A stretch of 64,000 nt of DNA. It comes from Pedobacter westerhofensis. GTDB taxonomy: Bacteria > Bacteroidota > Bacteroidia > Sphingobacteriales > Sphingobacteriaceae. Below are positions 44,381 to 53,754 of the stretch, piece by piece. The number at the start of each line of letters is the position of its first letter. Position 1 is the stretch's first letter. The position numbers and the translations under genes were made by a program. The notes under the pieces were generated by a model that was not told the DNA's origin, ran no database searches, and worked only from the letters and a program-made list of their open reading frames with translations. Where the stretch lies: contig NZ_FXTN01000007.1 in assembly GCF_900182595.1 (NCBI RefSeq), positions 124,001 to 188,000 of the forward strand. Reading direction: 5' to 3'.

Positions 44381-45625
44381 ATGGATAAGATTATAGAGAA
44401 AAAGAGATTTAGTAAGAAAATGATATTTATGGCCATAGGCGGTGTATTGCTTATAACACTGGTAGCTTACGGTTATAAATTATCCTTAAGCAAAGTATAT
44501 AAGGCAGATGCTGATAAACTGACCATCAGCAAAGTACAGTACGGTGACTTTGAGGATGTAGTATTATTGAATGCCAGTGTAGTACCGCTGACTTCTGTAA
44601 TTGTAAGTTCATCAGAGGGCGGTACCGTAGCCGAGATCTTTGTAGAAAATGGTGCCAGTGTAACAAAAGGCACGCCTTTGCTCAGGATTGCCAATCCGCA
44701 TGCACTTTCCGGTTACACCACCAGCGAAACAGGTATCATCGAGCAGCAGAACCAGCTGCGCAAGGTTCGTTTAGACCTGGAGCAGAACCAGCGGGTAATG
44801 ACACAGGACATGATGGTGATCGAAGATGCCCTGCGCACAGCGAGGCGCAAGTTTAGGATTGACAGTGCCCTGTTTGCGAAAAAGGTAATTACTAGAGAAG
44901 AATTTAATACTTCGAGCCAGGATTATGATTATAACAAAGGCCGGAAAGAGATCATGAAACAGGCCGTGAAACAGGAAAACCAAAGCCGGGTAATGCAGCT
45001 GCAGCAAATTGATTTTTCTGTGGGCCGCATGAATGAGAGCCTGGAATCTATCCGGGAGAATATTGAGAACATGACGATCAAAGCCCCGGTATCAGGCAGG
45101 TTATCATCCTATGACCCAGTGGTGGGTAAATCTTATGCCGCCAATGAAATGCTGGGCAAGATTGATGTATTGCAGGGTTATAAACTGCAGGCAGGAGTGG
45201 ATGAATATTATGTGAACAGGGTGAAGGAAGGACAAACTGCCAATTGCGAGTTTAATGGCAAAACATATGAGCTGCGGGTGAGCAAGGTAATTCCTGAGGT
45301 TACGGCAGGCCAGTTTCAGGTAGAACTGGTATTCCTGGGAAAATCACCGGATGAACTGCGCAGAGGTTTATCTTTACAGGTAAAGCTTACCCTGTCTGAC
45401 AACAGTAAATCGTTGCTGCTTGCCCAGGGACAGTTTTTTCAAAGCACCGGCGGCTCCTGGGTGTTTGTGCTGAAAGATGGCAGAGCCCAAAAAAGAAATG
45501 TGAAGATCGGCCGCAAGAACTATCAGTACTATGAAATTATGGAAGGACTGCAAAAGAATGAGGAGGTGATTACCTCGTCATATGACCAGTTTAACCAGTA
45601 CGACGTGATCGAAGTGAGTAAATAG
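44381..45625 (+). CDS. MacA/HlyD-like periplasmic adaptor
   Basis: A 414-residue protein with an N-terminal membrane anchor (about residues 14-32), a lipoyl-like half near SSSEGGTVAEIFVENGASV and a long helical hairpin (about 125-235), then the barrel region beginning with IKAPVSGRLSSYDPVVG and a C-terminal domain with GGSWVFVLKDGRAQKR. This is the membrane-fusion adaptor of tripartite export systems. It links an inner-membrane transporter to an outer-membrane channel. It is the first gene after the sigma-54 promoter, 96 bp before the ATPase gene. No TolC-like channel gene is in the window. Confidence 0.9.
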   Translation: MDKIIEKKRFSKKMIFMAIGGVLLITLVAYGYKLSLSKVYKADADKLTISKVQYGDFEDVVLLNASVVPLTSVIVSSSEGGTVAEIFVENGASVTKGTPLLRIANPHALSGYTTSETGIIEQQNQLRKVRLDLEQNQRVMTQDMMVIEDALRTARRKFRIDSALFAKKVITREEFNTSSQDYDYNKGRKEIMKQAVKQENQSRVMQLQQIDFSVGRMNESLESIRENIENMTIKAPVSGRLSSYDPVVGKSYAANEMLGKIDVLQGYKLQAGVDEYYVNRVKEGQTANCEFNGKTYELRVSKVIPEVTAGQFQVELVFLGKSPDELRRGLSLQVKLTLSDNSKSLLLAQGQFFQSTGGSWVFVLKDGRAQKRNVKIGRKNYQYYEIMEGLQKNEEVITSSYDQFNQYDVIEVSK

Positions 45626-45721
45626 AGCGATTTGCTGCATTTGATCAGTAGAGGTGACTGCTCAGTAATAAGTAATTAGCAAACAGAGGATAAAAAGATA
45701 TAAATCATAAATAAGAATATC

Positions 45722-46420
45722 ATGATAAAAATTGAGAACCTGGAAAAAGTATACAAGACGGAGGAAATAGAAACAACTGCATTGAACGGGATCAATATGC
45801 ATGTCAAAACCGGTGAGTTCGTCTCCATCATGGGGCCTTCAGGTTGCGGTAAATCTACCTTGCTCAATGTGATGGGCTTACTGGATAAACCTGAAAGCGG
45901 CAGTTACAAGTTCCTGGAAACTGAACTGCTGACGATGAATGATAAGCAACGTTCAAATTTCCGTAAGCAGAATATGGGTTTTGTATTCCAGAATTTTAAC
46001 CTGATCGATGAACTGACGGTATTCGAAAACATTGAATTGCCCCTGATCTATAATAAGGTTCCGGCTACAGAACGGAAGCGGCTGGTGAATGAGATCATTG
46101 AAAGGATGAACATCGTGAACCGGAGCGGGCATTTTCCGCAGCAGTTATCCGGCGGTCAGCAGCAGCGGGTTGCGGTAGCGCGTGCGCTGGTAACCAAGCC
46201 AAAGCTGGTGCTGGCGGATGAGCCTACAGGTAACCTGGACAGTTCACATGGTAACGAAGTAATGGAACTGCTTTGTGAACTGAACGAGCAGGGAACAACC
46301 ATCGTGATGGTGACCCACTCCTCGCATGATGCCAGTTTTTCCAACCGGATCATTAATCTGAAGGATGGGCATGTGATCTCAGAAAAGATCAATAAAAGCC
46401 GTACAGAAGAATTGATTTAG
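45722..46420 (+). CDS. MacB/LolD-type ABC transporter ATPase
   Basis: A 232-residue ATPase: Walker A GPSGCGKST (about residues 38-46), Q-loop FVFQNFNL, signature LSGGQQQRVAVARAL, Walker B LVLADEPTGN and switch His in VTHSSHD. All motifs are intact. It matches the ATPases that pair with FtsX-like permeases (MacB, LolD, FtsE group), which move substrates by mechanotransmission rather than by a channel. Its partner is one or more of the six permeases that follow. Confidence 0.93.
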   Translation: MIKIENLEKVYKTEEIETTALNGINMHVKTGEFVSIMGPSGCGKSTLLNVMGLLDKPESGSYKFLETELLTMNDKQRSNFRKQNMGFVFQNFNLIDELTVFENIELPLIYNKVPATERKRLVNEIIERMNIVNRSGHFPQQLSGGQQQRVAVARALVTKPKLVLADEPTGNLDSSHGNEVMELLCELNEQGTTIVMVTHSSHDASFSNRIINLKDGHVISEKINKSRTEELI

Positions 46421-46443
46421 TCATAAAATACCATTTAGGTGAT

Positions 46444-46500
46444 GGAATACCATTCGGGGTAGCTGGTGCATTTGAAGATTTCGTCTGGGGGTCTTCAAAG
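46444..46500 (+). pseudogene. Fragment of a decayed FtsX-like permease
   Basis: In one frame this stretch reads GIPFGVAGAFEDFVWGSSK, which lines up with the conserved middle of the neighbouring permeases (VVGVFQDFIWGAPYR at 53094-53138; VIGVFEDYVWDSPYK in the fifth copy). The sequence on both sides does not continue the match in that frame. It is best read as a remnant of another permease copy lost by deletion between the ATPase gene and the first intact permease gene. Confidence 0.55.
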
Positions 46501-46551
46501 CACTGGCGGTCCTGATGGTCATGGAGAAAATAAAAAATAAACCCTGTTGCT

Positions 46552-48924
46552 ATGTTCAAGCTCAACTTTAAAATAGCCTTAAGAAACATCTGGAAGAATA
46601 AGACCTCTTCACTAATCAATATCAGCGGACTGGCAATTGGTTTGGCCGCCTGCCTGATGCTGCTGCTCTATGTGTCTTATGAATGGAATTTTGATAAACA
46701 GAGTAAAGACGACGCCAATACCTATCAGGTGATGATGAACCACAGAGGCGTAGACGGACAGATTACGGAAACGGGACAAAGTACATCGAATGTAATAGCG
46801 CCATTGTTTAAGCAAAAATACAGTTGGGTAAAGACATCAGCCAGGCTAAGCTGGGCCGCGCCATATCTGGTGTCTGCAAATCATATCGGTTTTAAGAAAA
46901 CAGGGGCATTTGCTGATCCGGGTATCCTGGATATTTTTAATTACACATTTATTTATGGTGATGAGCGTACTGCTTTGAATGCGCCAAATAGCGTAATCAT
47001 TACAGAATCAACAGCCCGGCTATTTTTCGGTACCACGGATGTGCTGAATAAATCTATCCGTTTTCAGAATGCGCTGGACCTTAAAATTACAGGAGTGATC
47101 AGGGATCTGCCGGCCAATATGTCCAGATCTTTTGATTATCTGATGCCATGGTCCTTTTATGAGTCGCGGTTTGACTGGGCAAAGAAACCAAACTGGCAAA
47201 ACTATAGTTTTACCACATTACTAAAAATAGATCCTCAAACTAATGTAGATCAAATCAATTCCTCTATTAAAGATCTATACCTGCAGAACGGTCTTAAGTT
47301 AAAAGTTGAACCATACCTTTTCCGTTACAGCAAATTGCATTTGTACGGCAATTTTGTCAACGGTATCAGTACCGGGGGCAGCATTACCCAGTTGCGTTTG
47401 TTTATGGGACTGGCTATCGGGATTTTGCTGATTGCTTGCATCAACTTCATGAACATGGCTACAGCCAAATCTGAAAAGCGGGCCAAGGAGGTCGGCATTA
47501 AAAAAACCATTGGTGCTACAAGAAGCAGCTTAATCAGTCAGTTCCTGATGGAATCCCTTGTTTTAACATTACTTGCGGCAGTGTTTGCTGTTGTACTGAT
47601 CGAGATGTGCCTTCCATTTTTCAATCATCTTTTGGGGATTGAACTGGGTATTAATTATTCAGGTGCATCTATATGGCTGGGCTTGCTTGCAGTTGTGCTT
47701 GTTACTGGGCTCATCGCCGGCAGTTATCCCGCATTTTATCTCTCCTCGTTTAATCCTGTTCAGATTTTCAGGAAAAGGAGCCAGAGCAAAGGCATTCTTT
47801 CTGTCAGCCTCAGACAAGTACTGGTAGTTGGTCAGTTCTCTTTTGCCGTAATACTGATCATCGCCACCACCGTAATATATCAGCAAATCCAGTTTATTAA
47901 AAACAGGCCGGTGGGGTATCAGATCAATAACCTGGTGGAAATGGAACAGGATGGGGAGCTGTATGCTAAATTTGAACTATTAAGGTCTAAACTGCTTGAA
48001 TCGGGCGCGGTATCCTCTGTTTTGCAATCTTCTACGACCATCACCAGAGAGCTTTCCAGTATTGCCAGATGTGCATGGCCGGGTTCTTCTGAAGATGACA
48101 AGCTACGTAATTTTAATACCATCGCCACTACCTATGGATTTGTAAAAACTACGGGAATTAAATTGTTATATGGCAGGGATTTTTCACCAAAATTTGCGTC
48201 AGATACCAATGGCATTCTTATTAGTCATTCTGCTATGAAGGTAATGAATATGAAAAATCCGATCGGTCAGGTTGTGTTTCACGATGGCGATAAAGCTGTG
48301 ATCGTAGGCGTTTTCGAAGATTTTATCCTTGGTTCTCCCTTTAGCACTGAAAAACCTTTAATCATCCATTTCAATAAAGAATGGAGCGGGATCGTTACCA
48401 TGAGACTCAATCCTGGGCATCCTGCAGCAGAGAATATCGCTGCGATAGAAAAGATTGTAAAGCAGATCAATCCTGCATATCCTGTAAATGTCACTTTTGT
48501 AGATGAACTTTATGCGAAAAAGCTTACCGAGCAGCGAAGACTTGGCATTTTATCCAACCTCTTCGGCGGACTGGCCATCTTCATTTCCTGCCTCGGATTA
48601 TTCGGCCTGGCATCCTACAGTGCGGAGCAGCGGACAAAAGAAATTGGCGTAAGAAAAGTCCTTGGCGCATCAGTGTCCAGTCTGATGCGGTTGTTGTCCT
48701 TCAGCTTCCTGAAAATGGTAGGCATCGCGATTATCATTTCAATACCTGTTGCAAATTATATCATGTCCAACTGGTTAAAAAGTTTTGAGTTTCATACTTC
48801 GGTGAACTGGGTGGTGATCCTGTTGGCGGCGGCCGGCACGATAGGAATCGCCCTGTTCACCGTTAGTTTCCAGGCTTATAAAGCTGCAAAAGCAAATCCG
48901 GTAGAAGCATTAAAATACGAATAA
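46552..48924 (+). CDS. FtsX/MacB-like ABC permease, copy 1 of 6
   Basis: A 790-residue permease made of two halves, each with a periplasmic MacB-type domain and an FtsX-type membrane domain. Helices: about 20-40, 283-303, 338-360, 380-402, then 427-447 and three in the last 130 residues. It carries GLAIGILLIACINFMNMATA and AKEVGIKKTIGATRSSL, shared almost exactly with copies 2, 3 and 5, and EIGVRKVLGASVSSL before the last helices. It ends NPVEALKYE. With the ATPase it should form a MacB-like exporter of peptides, lipids or drugs; the substrate is unknown. Confidence 0.9.
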   Translation: MFKLNFKIALRNIWKNKTSSLINISGLAIGLAACLMLLLYVSYEWNFDKQSKDDANTYQVMMNHRGVDGQITETGQSTSNVIAPLFKQKYSWVKTSARLSWAAPYLVSANHIGFKKTGAFADPGILDIFNYTFIYGDERTALNAPNSVIITESTARLFFGTTDVLNKSIRFQNALDLKITGVIRDLPANMSRSFDYLMPWSFYESRFDWAKKPNWQNYSFTTLLKIDPQTNVDQINSSIKDLYLQNGLKLKVEPYLFRYSKLHLYGNFVNGISTGGSITQLRLFMGLAIGILLIACINFMNMATAKSEKRAKEVGIKKTIGATRSSLISQFLMESLVLTLLAAVFAVVLIEMCLPFFNHLLGIELGINYSGASIWLGLLAVVLVTGLIAGSYPAFYLSSFNPVQIFRKRSQSKGILSVSLRQVLVVGQFSFAVILIIATTVIYQQIQFIKNRPVGYQINNLVEMEQDGELYAKFELLRSKLLESGAVSSVLQSSTTITRELSSIARCAWPGSSEDDKLRNFNTIATTYGFVKTTGIKLLYGRDFSPKFASDTNGILISHSAMKVMNMKNPIGQVVFHDGDKAVIVGVFEDFILGSPFSTEKPLIIHFNKEWSGIVTMRLNPGHPAAENIAAIEKIVKQINPAYPVNVTFVDELYAKKLTEQRRLGILSNLFGGLAIFISCLGLFGLASYSAEQRTKEIGVRKVLGASVSSLMRLLSFSFLKMVGIAIIISIPVANYIMSNWLKSFEFHTSVNWVVILLAAAGTIGIALFTVSFQAYKAAKANPVEALKYE

Positions 48925-48968
48925 AGATCAATAGTAAGCAAGATAAGTTATCCTAAACCCCTGTGAGC

Positions 48969-51341
48969 ATGTTTAAACTTAATTTCAAAATCGCTTTAAG
49001 AAATATCTGGAAGAACAAAACTTCTTCACTGATCAATATCAGCGGCCTGGCTATAGGGTTAGCGGCCTGTCTGCTGTTGCTGCTCTATGTTGCTTATGAA
49101 TGGAACTTTGACGGACAAACCTTCGATCCTTCAAATACGTATAAGGTTTTGATCAACAATGTTGATGCAAACAAGAAAATCACAAACACCTGGCAGGCAT
49201 CAACCAATGCAATAGCACCGCTTTTTAAAAGTGAATACCCCGAAGTCAATGCAGCCGCGAGAATTGACGGGGCAGGAATGAAACTGATTGCCAACGGAAG
49301 AAAGAGCCTCAAGAGGACGGCTTGCTTTGCCGATCCTGACATCCTGAACATCTTTGATTATAATTTTACGGCTGGCGATGCGAAAAGCGCCATGGTAGCC
49401 CCCAATAGTATTATTATTACGGAATCTACAGCGAAAGATCTGTTTGGCACTACAGATGTGCTCAACAGGTCTGTTCATTTTGATGACAAGATTGATTTGA
49501 AGATCACCGGAGTGATCAAAGACCTGCCTAAAAATACCTCAGTTTTCTTTGATTTTCTGATGCCCTGGTCGCTTGATGAGGCCCTGACTCCCTGGATCAA
49601 AACTCCTTCATGGGGCAACTTTAATTATAATACCGTGGTCAGGATGAATCCTGGAACAGATCCCGAAAAGTTTAACCTTGGTATCAAAGGGTTTATGCAC
49701 CGCCATAACCAATATGCAGACGGGCAGCTGATGATTTTTCCACTTAATAAATTGCATCTGTACGATACCTTCCTTAATGGCGCAAGTATAGGAGGTAAAA
49801 TCGAGCAGCTGCGGTTATTTATGGGCTTAGCAATAGGGATTTTGCTGATTGCCTGTATCAATTTCATGAACATGGCCACAGCAAAGTCTGAGAAACGTGC
49901 AAAAGAAGTTGGTATTAAAAAAACCATTGGTGCTACCAGAAGCAGTTTGATCAGTCAGTTCCTGATGGAATCGCTTGTGCTTACCCTATTAAGTGCCGTA
50001 CTGGCAATTGTGCTCATCGAATTATGTATTCCAGTCTTCAATAACCTGCTTGATACCAGTTTAAAAATTAACTACTCCAACATAGCTATCTGGCTCAGTC
50101 TTTTTGTAGTTGTTTTATTGACAGGTTTGATCTCCGGAAGTTATCCCGCTTTTTACCTTTCATCATTTAACCCGGTGCAGATCCTCAGGAAAAGAACTTT
50201 CAGGTCAGGATTGATTTCCATCAACCTGCGCCAGGTATTGGTAGTTGGACAGTTCTGCTTTGCAATTATCCTGATCATTTCTACTATCGTGATCTATAAA
50301 CAGATACAATTTATCAAAAACCGGCCAATTGGCTATGATATCAATACACTGGTTCAAATGCCGCAGGAAGGCGAGCTATACGGTAAATTTGATTTACTCA
50401 AAGAGCGGCTGCTCAGATCCGGCGCAGTAACTTCACTTTATCAATCGTCAGGAACTATTGCCAATCATACTTCATCTTTCTCCGGAATGGAATGGAAAGG
50501 CTCAACAGAAGCAGATAAGAGCATTGATTTTTCACAGATTGCTGCAACATATGATTTTATACAAACCACGGGCCTGAAATTAATTGCCGGCAGGGATTTC
50601 TCAAAGAACTTCGCTTCAGACTCTGCTGCTCTATTGTTAAATGCCACGGCAGTGAAACTCATGAACTTAGCAGACCCAATTGGGCAACCCGTAATGTATC
50701 ATGGCAATAAGTTTACGGTAGTTGGTGTATTTCAGGACTTTATTCAGGATGCTCCTGGCTCTAAAGAATCACCACTGGTGGTTGCCTTTACCAAAGGATG
50801 GGGCGGCGTGGTAACGATGCGCTTGAATACTGCAAATACTGTTGCCGAAAACCTGGCAACGATAGAGAAAGTGGTGAAAGATATTAATCCTGCTTATCCT
50901 GTGGAATTGACTTTTGTAGATCAGCTTTATGCCGCAAAACTAAAGGCACAGCGGGTACTGGCCATTTTGTCTAACCTTTTTGGAGGCCTCGCCATCTTTA
51001 TATCCTGTCTTGGATTATTTGGACTTGCCGCATACAATGCAGAACAGCGTACAAAAGAGATAGGCGTCAGAAAGATCCTTGGCGCATCTGTTTCCAGCCT
51101 GATGCAGTTATTATCATTCAGCTTCCTGAAAATGGTAGGTTTCGCCATCATCATCTCCGTTCCCATCGCCACATATCTGATGAATAACTGGCTGAAGGGG
51201 TTTGATTTCCACACCAATGTGAGCTGGATCATCATACTGGGTACCGCCCTCGGTACTCTGGCAATTGCATTGCTGACGGTTAGCTTTCAGGCATATAAAG
51301 CTGCTAATGCAAACCCTGTTGATGCACTTAAATACGAATAA
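48969..51341 (+). CDS. FtsX/MacB-like ABC permease, copy 2 of 6
   Basis: About 790 residues from ATG 48969; a GTG six bases upstream is possible. It has the same two-part layout as copy 1 and is highly similar in the first 40 residues and in the membrane segments, while the periplasmic parts differ (for example TWQASTNAIAPLFKSEYPEV against the matching stretch of copy 1). It ends NPVDALKYE. The gap to copy 1 is 44 bp and to copy 3 only 4 bp, so one transcript is likely. Confidence 0.9.
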   Translation: MFKLNFKIALRNIWKNKTSSLINISGLAIGLAACLLLLLYVAYEWNFDGQTFDPSNTYKVLINNVDANKKITNTWQASTNAIAPLFKSEYPEVNAAARIDGAGMKLIANGRKSLKRTACFADPDILNIFDYNFTAGDAKSAMVAPNSIIITESTAKDLFGTTDVLNRSVHFDDKIDLKITGVIKDLPKNTSVFFDFLMPWSLDEALTPWIKTPSWGNFNYNTVVRMNPGTDPEKFNLGIKGFMHRHNQYADGQLMIFPLNKLHLYDTFLNGASIGGKIEQLRLFMGLAIGILLIACINFMNMATAKSEKRAKEVGIKKTIGATRSSLISQFLMESLVLTLLSAVLAIVLIELCIPVFNNLLDTSLKINYSNIAIWLSLFVVVLLTGLISGSYPAFYLSSFNPVQILRKRTFRSGLISINLRQVLVVGQFCFAIILIISTIVIYKQIQFIKNRPIGYDINTLVQMPQEGELYGKFDLLKERLLRSGAVTSLYQSSGTIANHTSSFSGMEWKGSTEADKSIDFSQIAATYDFIQTTGLKLIAGRDFSKNFASDSAALLLNATAVKLMNLADPIGQPVMYHGNKFTVVGVFQDFIQDAPGSKESPLVVAFTKGWGGVVTMRLNTANTVAENLATIEKVVKDINPAYPVELTFVDQLYAAKLKAQRVLAILSNLFGGLAIFISCLGLFGLAAYNAEQRTKEIGVRKILGASVSSLMQLLSFSFLKMVGFAIIISVPIATYLMNNWLKGFDFHTNVSWIIILGTALGTLAIALLTVSFQAYKAANANPVDALKYE

Positions 51342-51345
51342 TGAT

Positions 51346-53718
51346 ATGTTCAAGCTAAATCTAACTATCGCTTTGCGGAACCTATGGAAGAATAAAACTT
51401 CTTCGATGATCAATGTCAGCGGACTGGCTATTGGCCTGGCATCCTGTATGTTGCTGCTGCTGTATGTCTCCTATGAGTGGAGCTTTAACAAGCAGACAAA
51501 GGATGATAAAAACGTTTATCAGGTGATGATCAATTTTGACGGCCCGGCAGGCAGTATCAGCGGCACAGGTACAAGCACCCCAAATACAATCGCGCCCGCC
51601 CTAAAGGAGACTTACCCTGCTGTGAAAGCAGCAAGCCGGATTGGTGATGCTGATACCAGACTCATTGCCAATGGCAGAAACAGCTTTAAGAAGATTGGCC
51701 GTTTTGCCGATGCAGACATCCTCAAAATATTCGATTATACTTTTATTGCCGGAGACGAGGCAACGGCACTAAATGCACCAAACAATATAGTAGTCACGGC
51801 ATCAACTGCAAAACTGCTTTTTGGTACTACAGATGTGCTTAACAGATCTGTCCGCTTTGAAGACAGGGTAAACCTTAAAATCACCGGAGTGATCAGAGAC
51901 CTTCCGGACAATACCTCTATCAAACTTGATTACCTGATGCCCTGGACATTATTTGAAAACCTGTACGAATGGACTAAACGGCCAATGTGGACCAATAATA
52001 ACTGGACTACCCTGGTACGGCTAAATCCTGATGCGAATGCAGAAATGCTGAATGCTTCCATAAAAGGGATGATTAAAAAACATGTAGCTGATGCCACATC
52101 TTCCCCAATGATTTTTCCTTTCAGCAGAGTGCATTTATATGGCACATTTACCGAGGGAAAGAGTACAGGGGGAGAAATTGAACAACTGCGTTTATTTATG
52201 GGACTTGCCATAGGCATCTTGCTGATTGCCTGTATCAATTTTATGAATATGGCTACCGCAAAATCAGAGAAGCGTGCCAAAGAAGTGGGGATTAAAAAAA
52301 CTATCGGAGCCACACGCGCAAGCCTCATCAGCCAGTTCCTGATAGAATCGCTGGTGCTCACTCTTTGCAGTGCCGTGATGGCAATTGTGCTGGTAGAAGT
52401 TTTTCTTCCGCTGTTCAATAACCTGCTTGGCATAAAGATGAATATCGTATATGCTAACCCTTACCTCTGGATGAGCCTGATCGGTATTGTGCTCTTTACA
52501 GGAGTTGTAGCCGGCAGTTATCCTGCTTTTTACCTGTCCTCTTTTAATCCGCTGCAGGTGCTGAGAAAGAGAAGGTCCGGCCGCGGGATGTGGTCTGTTA
52601 GCCTCAGGCAGGTGCTGGTTGTGGTACAGTTTACCTTTGCAGTGATCCTGATCATTTCCACTACAGTGATCTACAGACAGATACAGTACCTTAAAAATAT
52701 TCCTCTTGGCTATGATGTAAATCAGCTGGTAGAGTTGCCACAGGATGGACAGCTGGAGGCAAAGTTCGAGCTGTTAAAAGAGCGTTTAATGAAGTCGGGC
52801 GCGATACAGGGGATCTGCCAGTTATCGGGCAGCATGGCTGATTACAATTCTAATTTCTGGGGCATGGAATGGCCTGGATCAACCGAAACCGACAGGCATA
52901 TGGTTTTCAGCCAGCTTGCTACAACATATGATTTTGCAAAGACTACAGGATTAAAACTGGTAGAAGGCCGGGATTTTTCCCGTCAGTTTTCTTCAGACAC
53001 CTCGGCCATGATGCTCAGTGTTTCTGCCGTTAAGGTGATGAACCTGGTTCATCCCATTGGGAAAATCGTAAAATATCAGGGAGACTTACGCAGGGTTGTT
53101 GGTGTGTTCCAGGACTTCATCTGGGGTGCTCCCTACAGAAAACAGGATCCAATGGTGGTAGCATTTAGAAAAGAGGGCACCGGGTATGTGACGTTGCGCC
53201 TCAACCCTGCAAATACTCCATCAGCAAACCTTGCGGTAGTGGAGCGGATCGTAAAAGACATCAATCCTGCCTATCCCGTAGAATTTAAGTTTGTTGATGA
53301 GCTTTATGGCCAGAAACTGAAGTCCCAGAAAATACTTGGGCTGCTGTCTAATATTTTTGGCGGACTGGCAATCTTTATCTCCTGTTTGGGTTTGTTTGGC
53401 CTCGCTGCCTACAGTGCAGAGCAGAGAACAAAAGAGATCGGTGTCAGGAAAGTACTGGGCGCCTCAGTTGCCAATCTGATGCAGCTACTGTCTCTGGGCT
53501 TCCTCAAAATGGTTGTCCTGGCCATCGTCATTGCCATTCCGGTGGCAAACTATATGATGAACAGCTGGCTGAAGAAGTTCGATTTCCATACCGGGATCAG
53601 CTGGATGATTATTGTGATGGCAGCCATTGGTACCATCGCCATTGCGTTGCTGACAGTCAGCTATCAGGCATATAAAGCTGCAAAAGCCAATCCCGTTGAT
53701 GCTTTGAAATATGAATAA
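51346..53718 (+). CDS. FtsX/MacB-like ABC permease, copy 3 of 6
   Basis: About 790 residues from ATG 51346; in-frame codons further upstream would overlap copy 2. It starts MFKLNLTIALRNLWKNKTSS. The layout is the same as the others, with GIKKTIGATRASL in the first membrane block and EIGVRKVLGASVANL near the end. Its periplasmic half holds VVGVFQDFIWGAPYR, the block also seen in the decayed fragment upstream. It ends NPVDALKYE. Confidence 0.9.
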   Translation: MFKLNLTIALRNLWKNKTSSMINVSGLAIGLASCMLLLLYVSYEWSFNKQTKDDKNVYQVMINFDGPAGSISGTGTSTPNTIAPALKETYPAVKAASRIGDADTRLIANGRNSFKKIGRFADADILKIFDYTFIAGDEATALNAPNNIVVTASTAKLLFGTTDVLNRSVRFEDRVNLKITGVIRDLPDNTSIKLDYLMPWTLFENLYEWTKRPMWTNNNWTTLVRLNPDANAEMLNASIKGMIKKHVADATSSPMIFPFSRVHLYGTFTEGKSTGGEIEQLRLFMGLAIGILLIACINFMNMATAKSEKRAKEVGIKKTIGATRASLISQFLIESLVLTLCSAVMAIVLVEVFLPLFNNLLGIKMNIVYANPYLWMSLIGIVLFTGVVAGSYPAFYLSSFNPLQVLRKRRSGRGMWSVSLRQVLVVVQFTFAVILIISTTVIYRQIQYLKNIPLGYDVNQLVELPQDGQLEAKFELLKERLMKSGAIQGICQLSGSMADYNSNFWGMEWPGSTETDRHMVFSQLATTYDFAKTTGLKLVEGRDFSRQFSSDTSAMMLSVSAVKVMNLVHPIGKIVKYQGDLRRVVGVFQDFIWGAPYRKQDPMVVAFRKEGTGYVTLRLNPANTPSANLAVVERIVKDINPAYPVEFKFVDELYGQKLKSQKILGLLSNIFGGLAIFISCLGLFGLAAYSAEQRTKEIGVRKVLGASVANLMQLLSLGFLKMVVLAIVIAIPVANYMMNSWLKKFDFHTGISWMIIVMAAIGTIAIALLTVSYQAYKAAKANPVDALKYE

Positions 53719-53754
53719 TAGCTGTGTTTACGTCCCTTCAAAAAATAAAAGATC

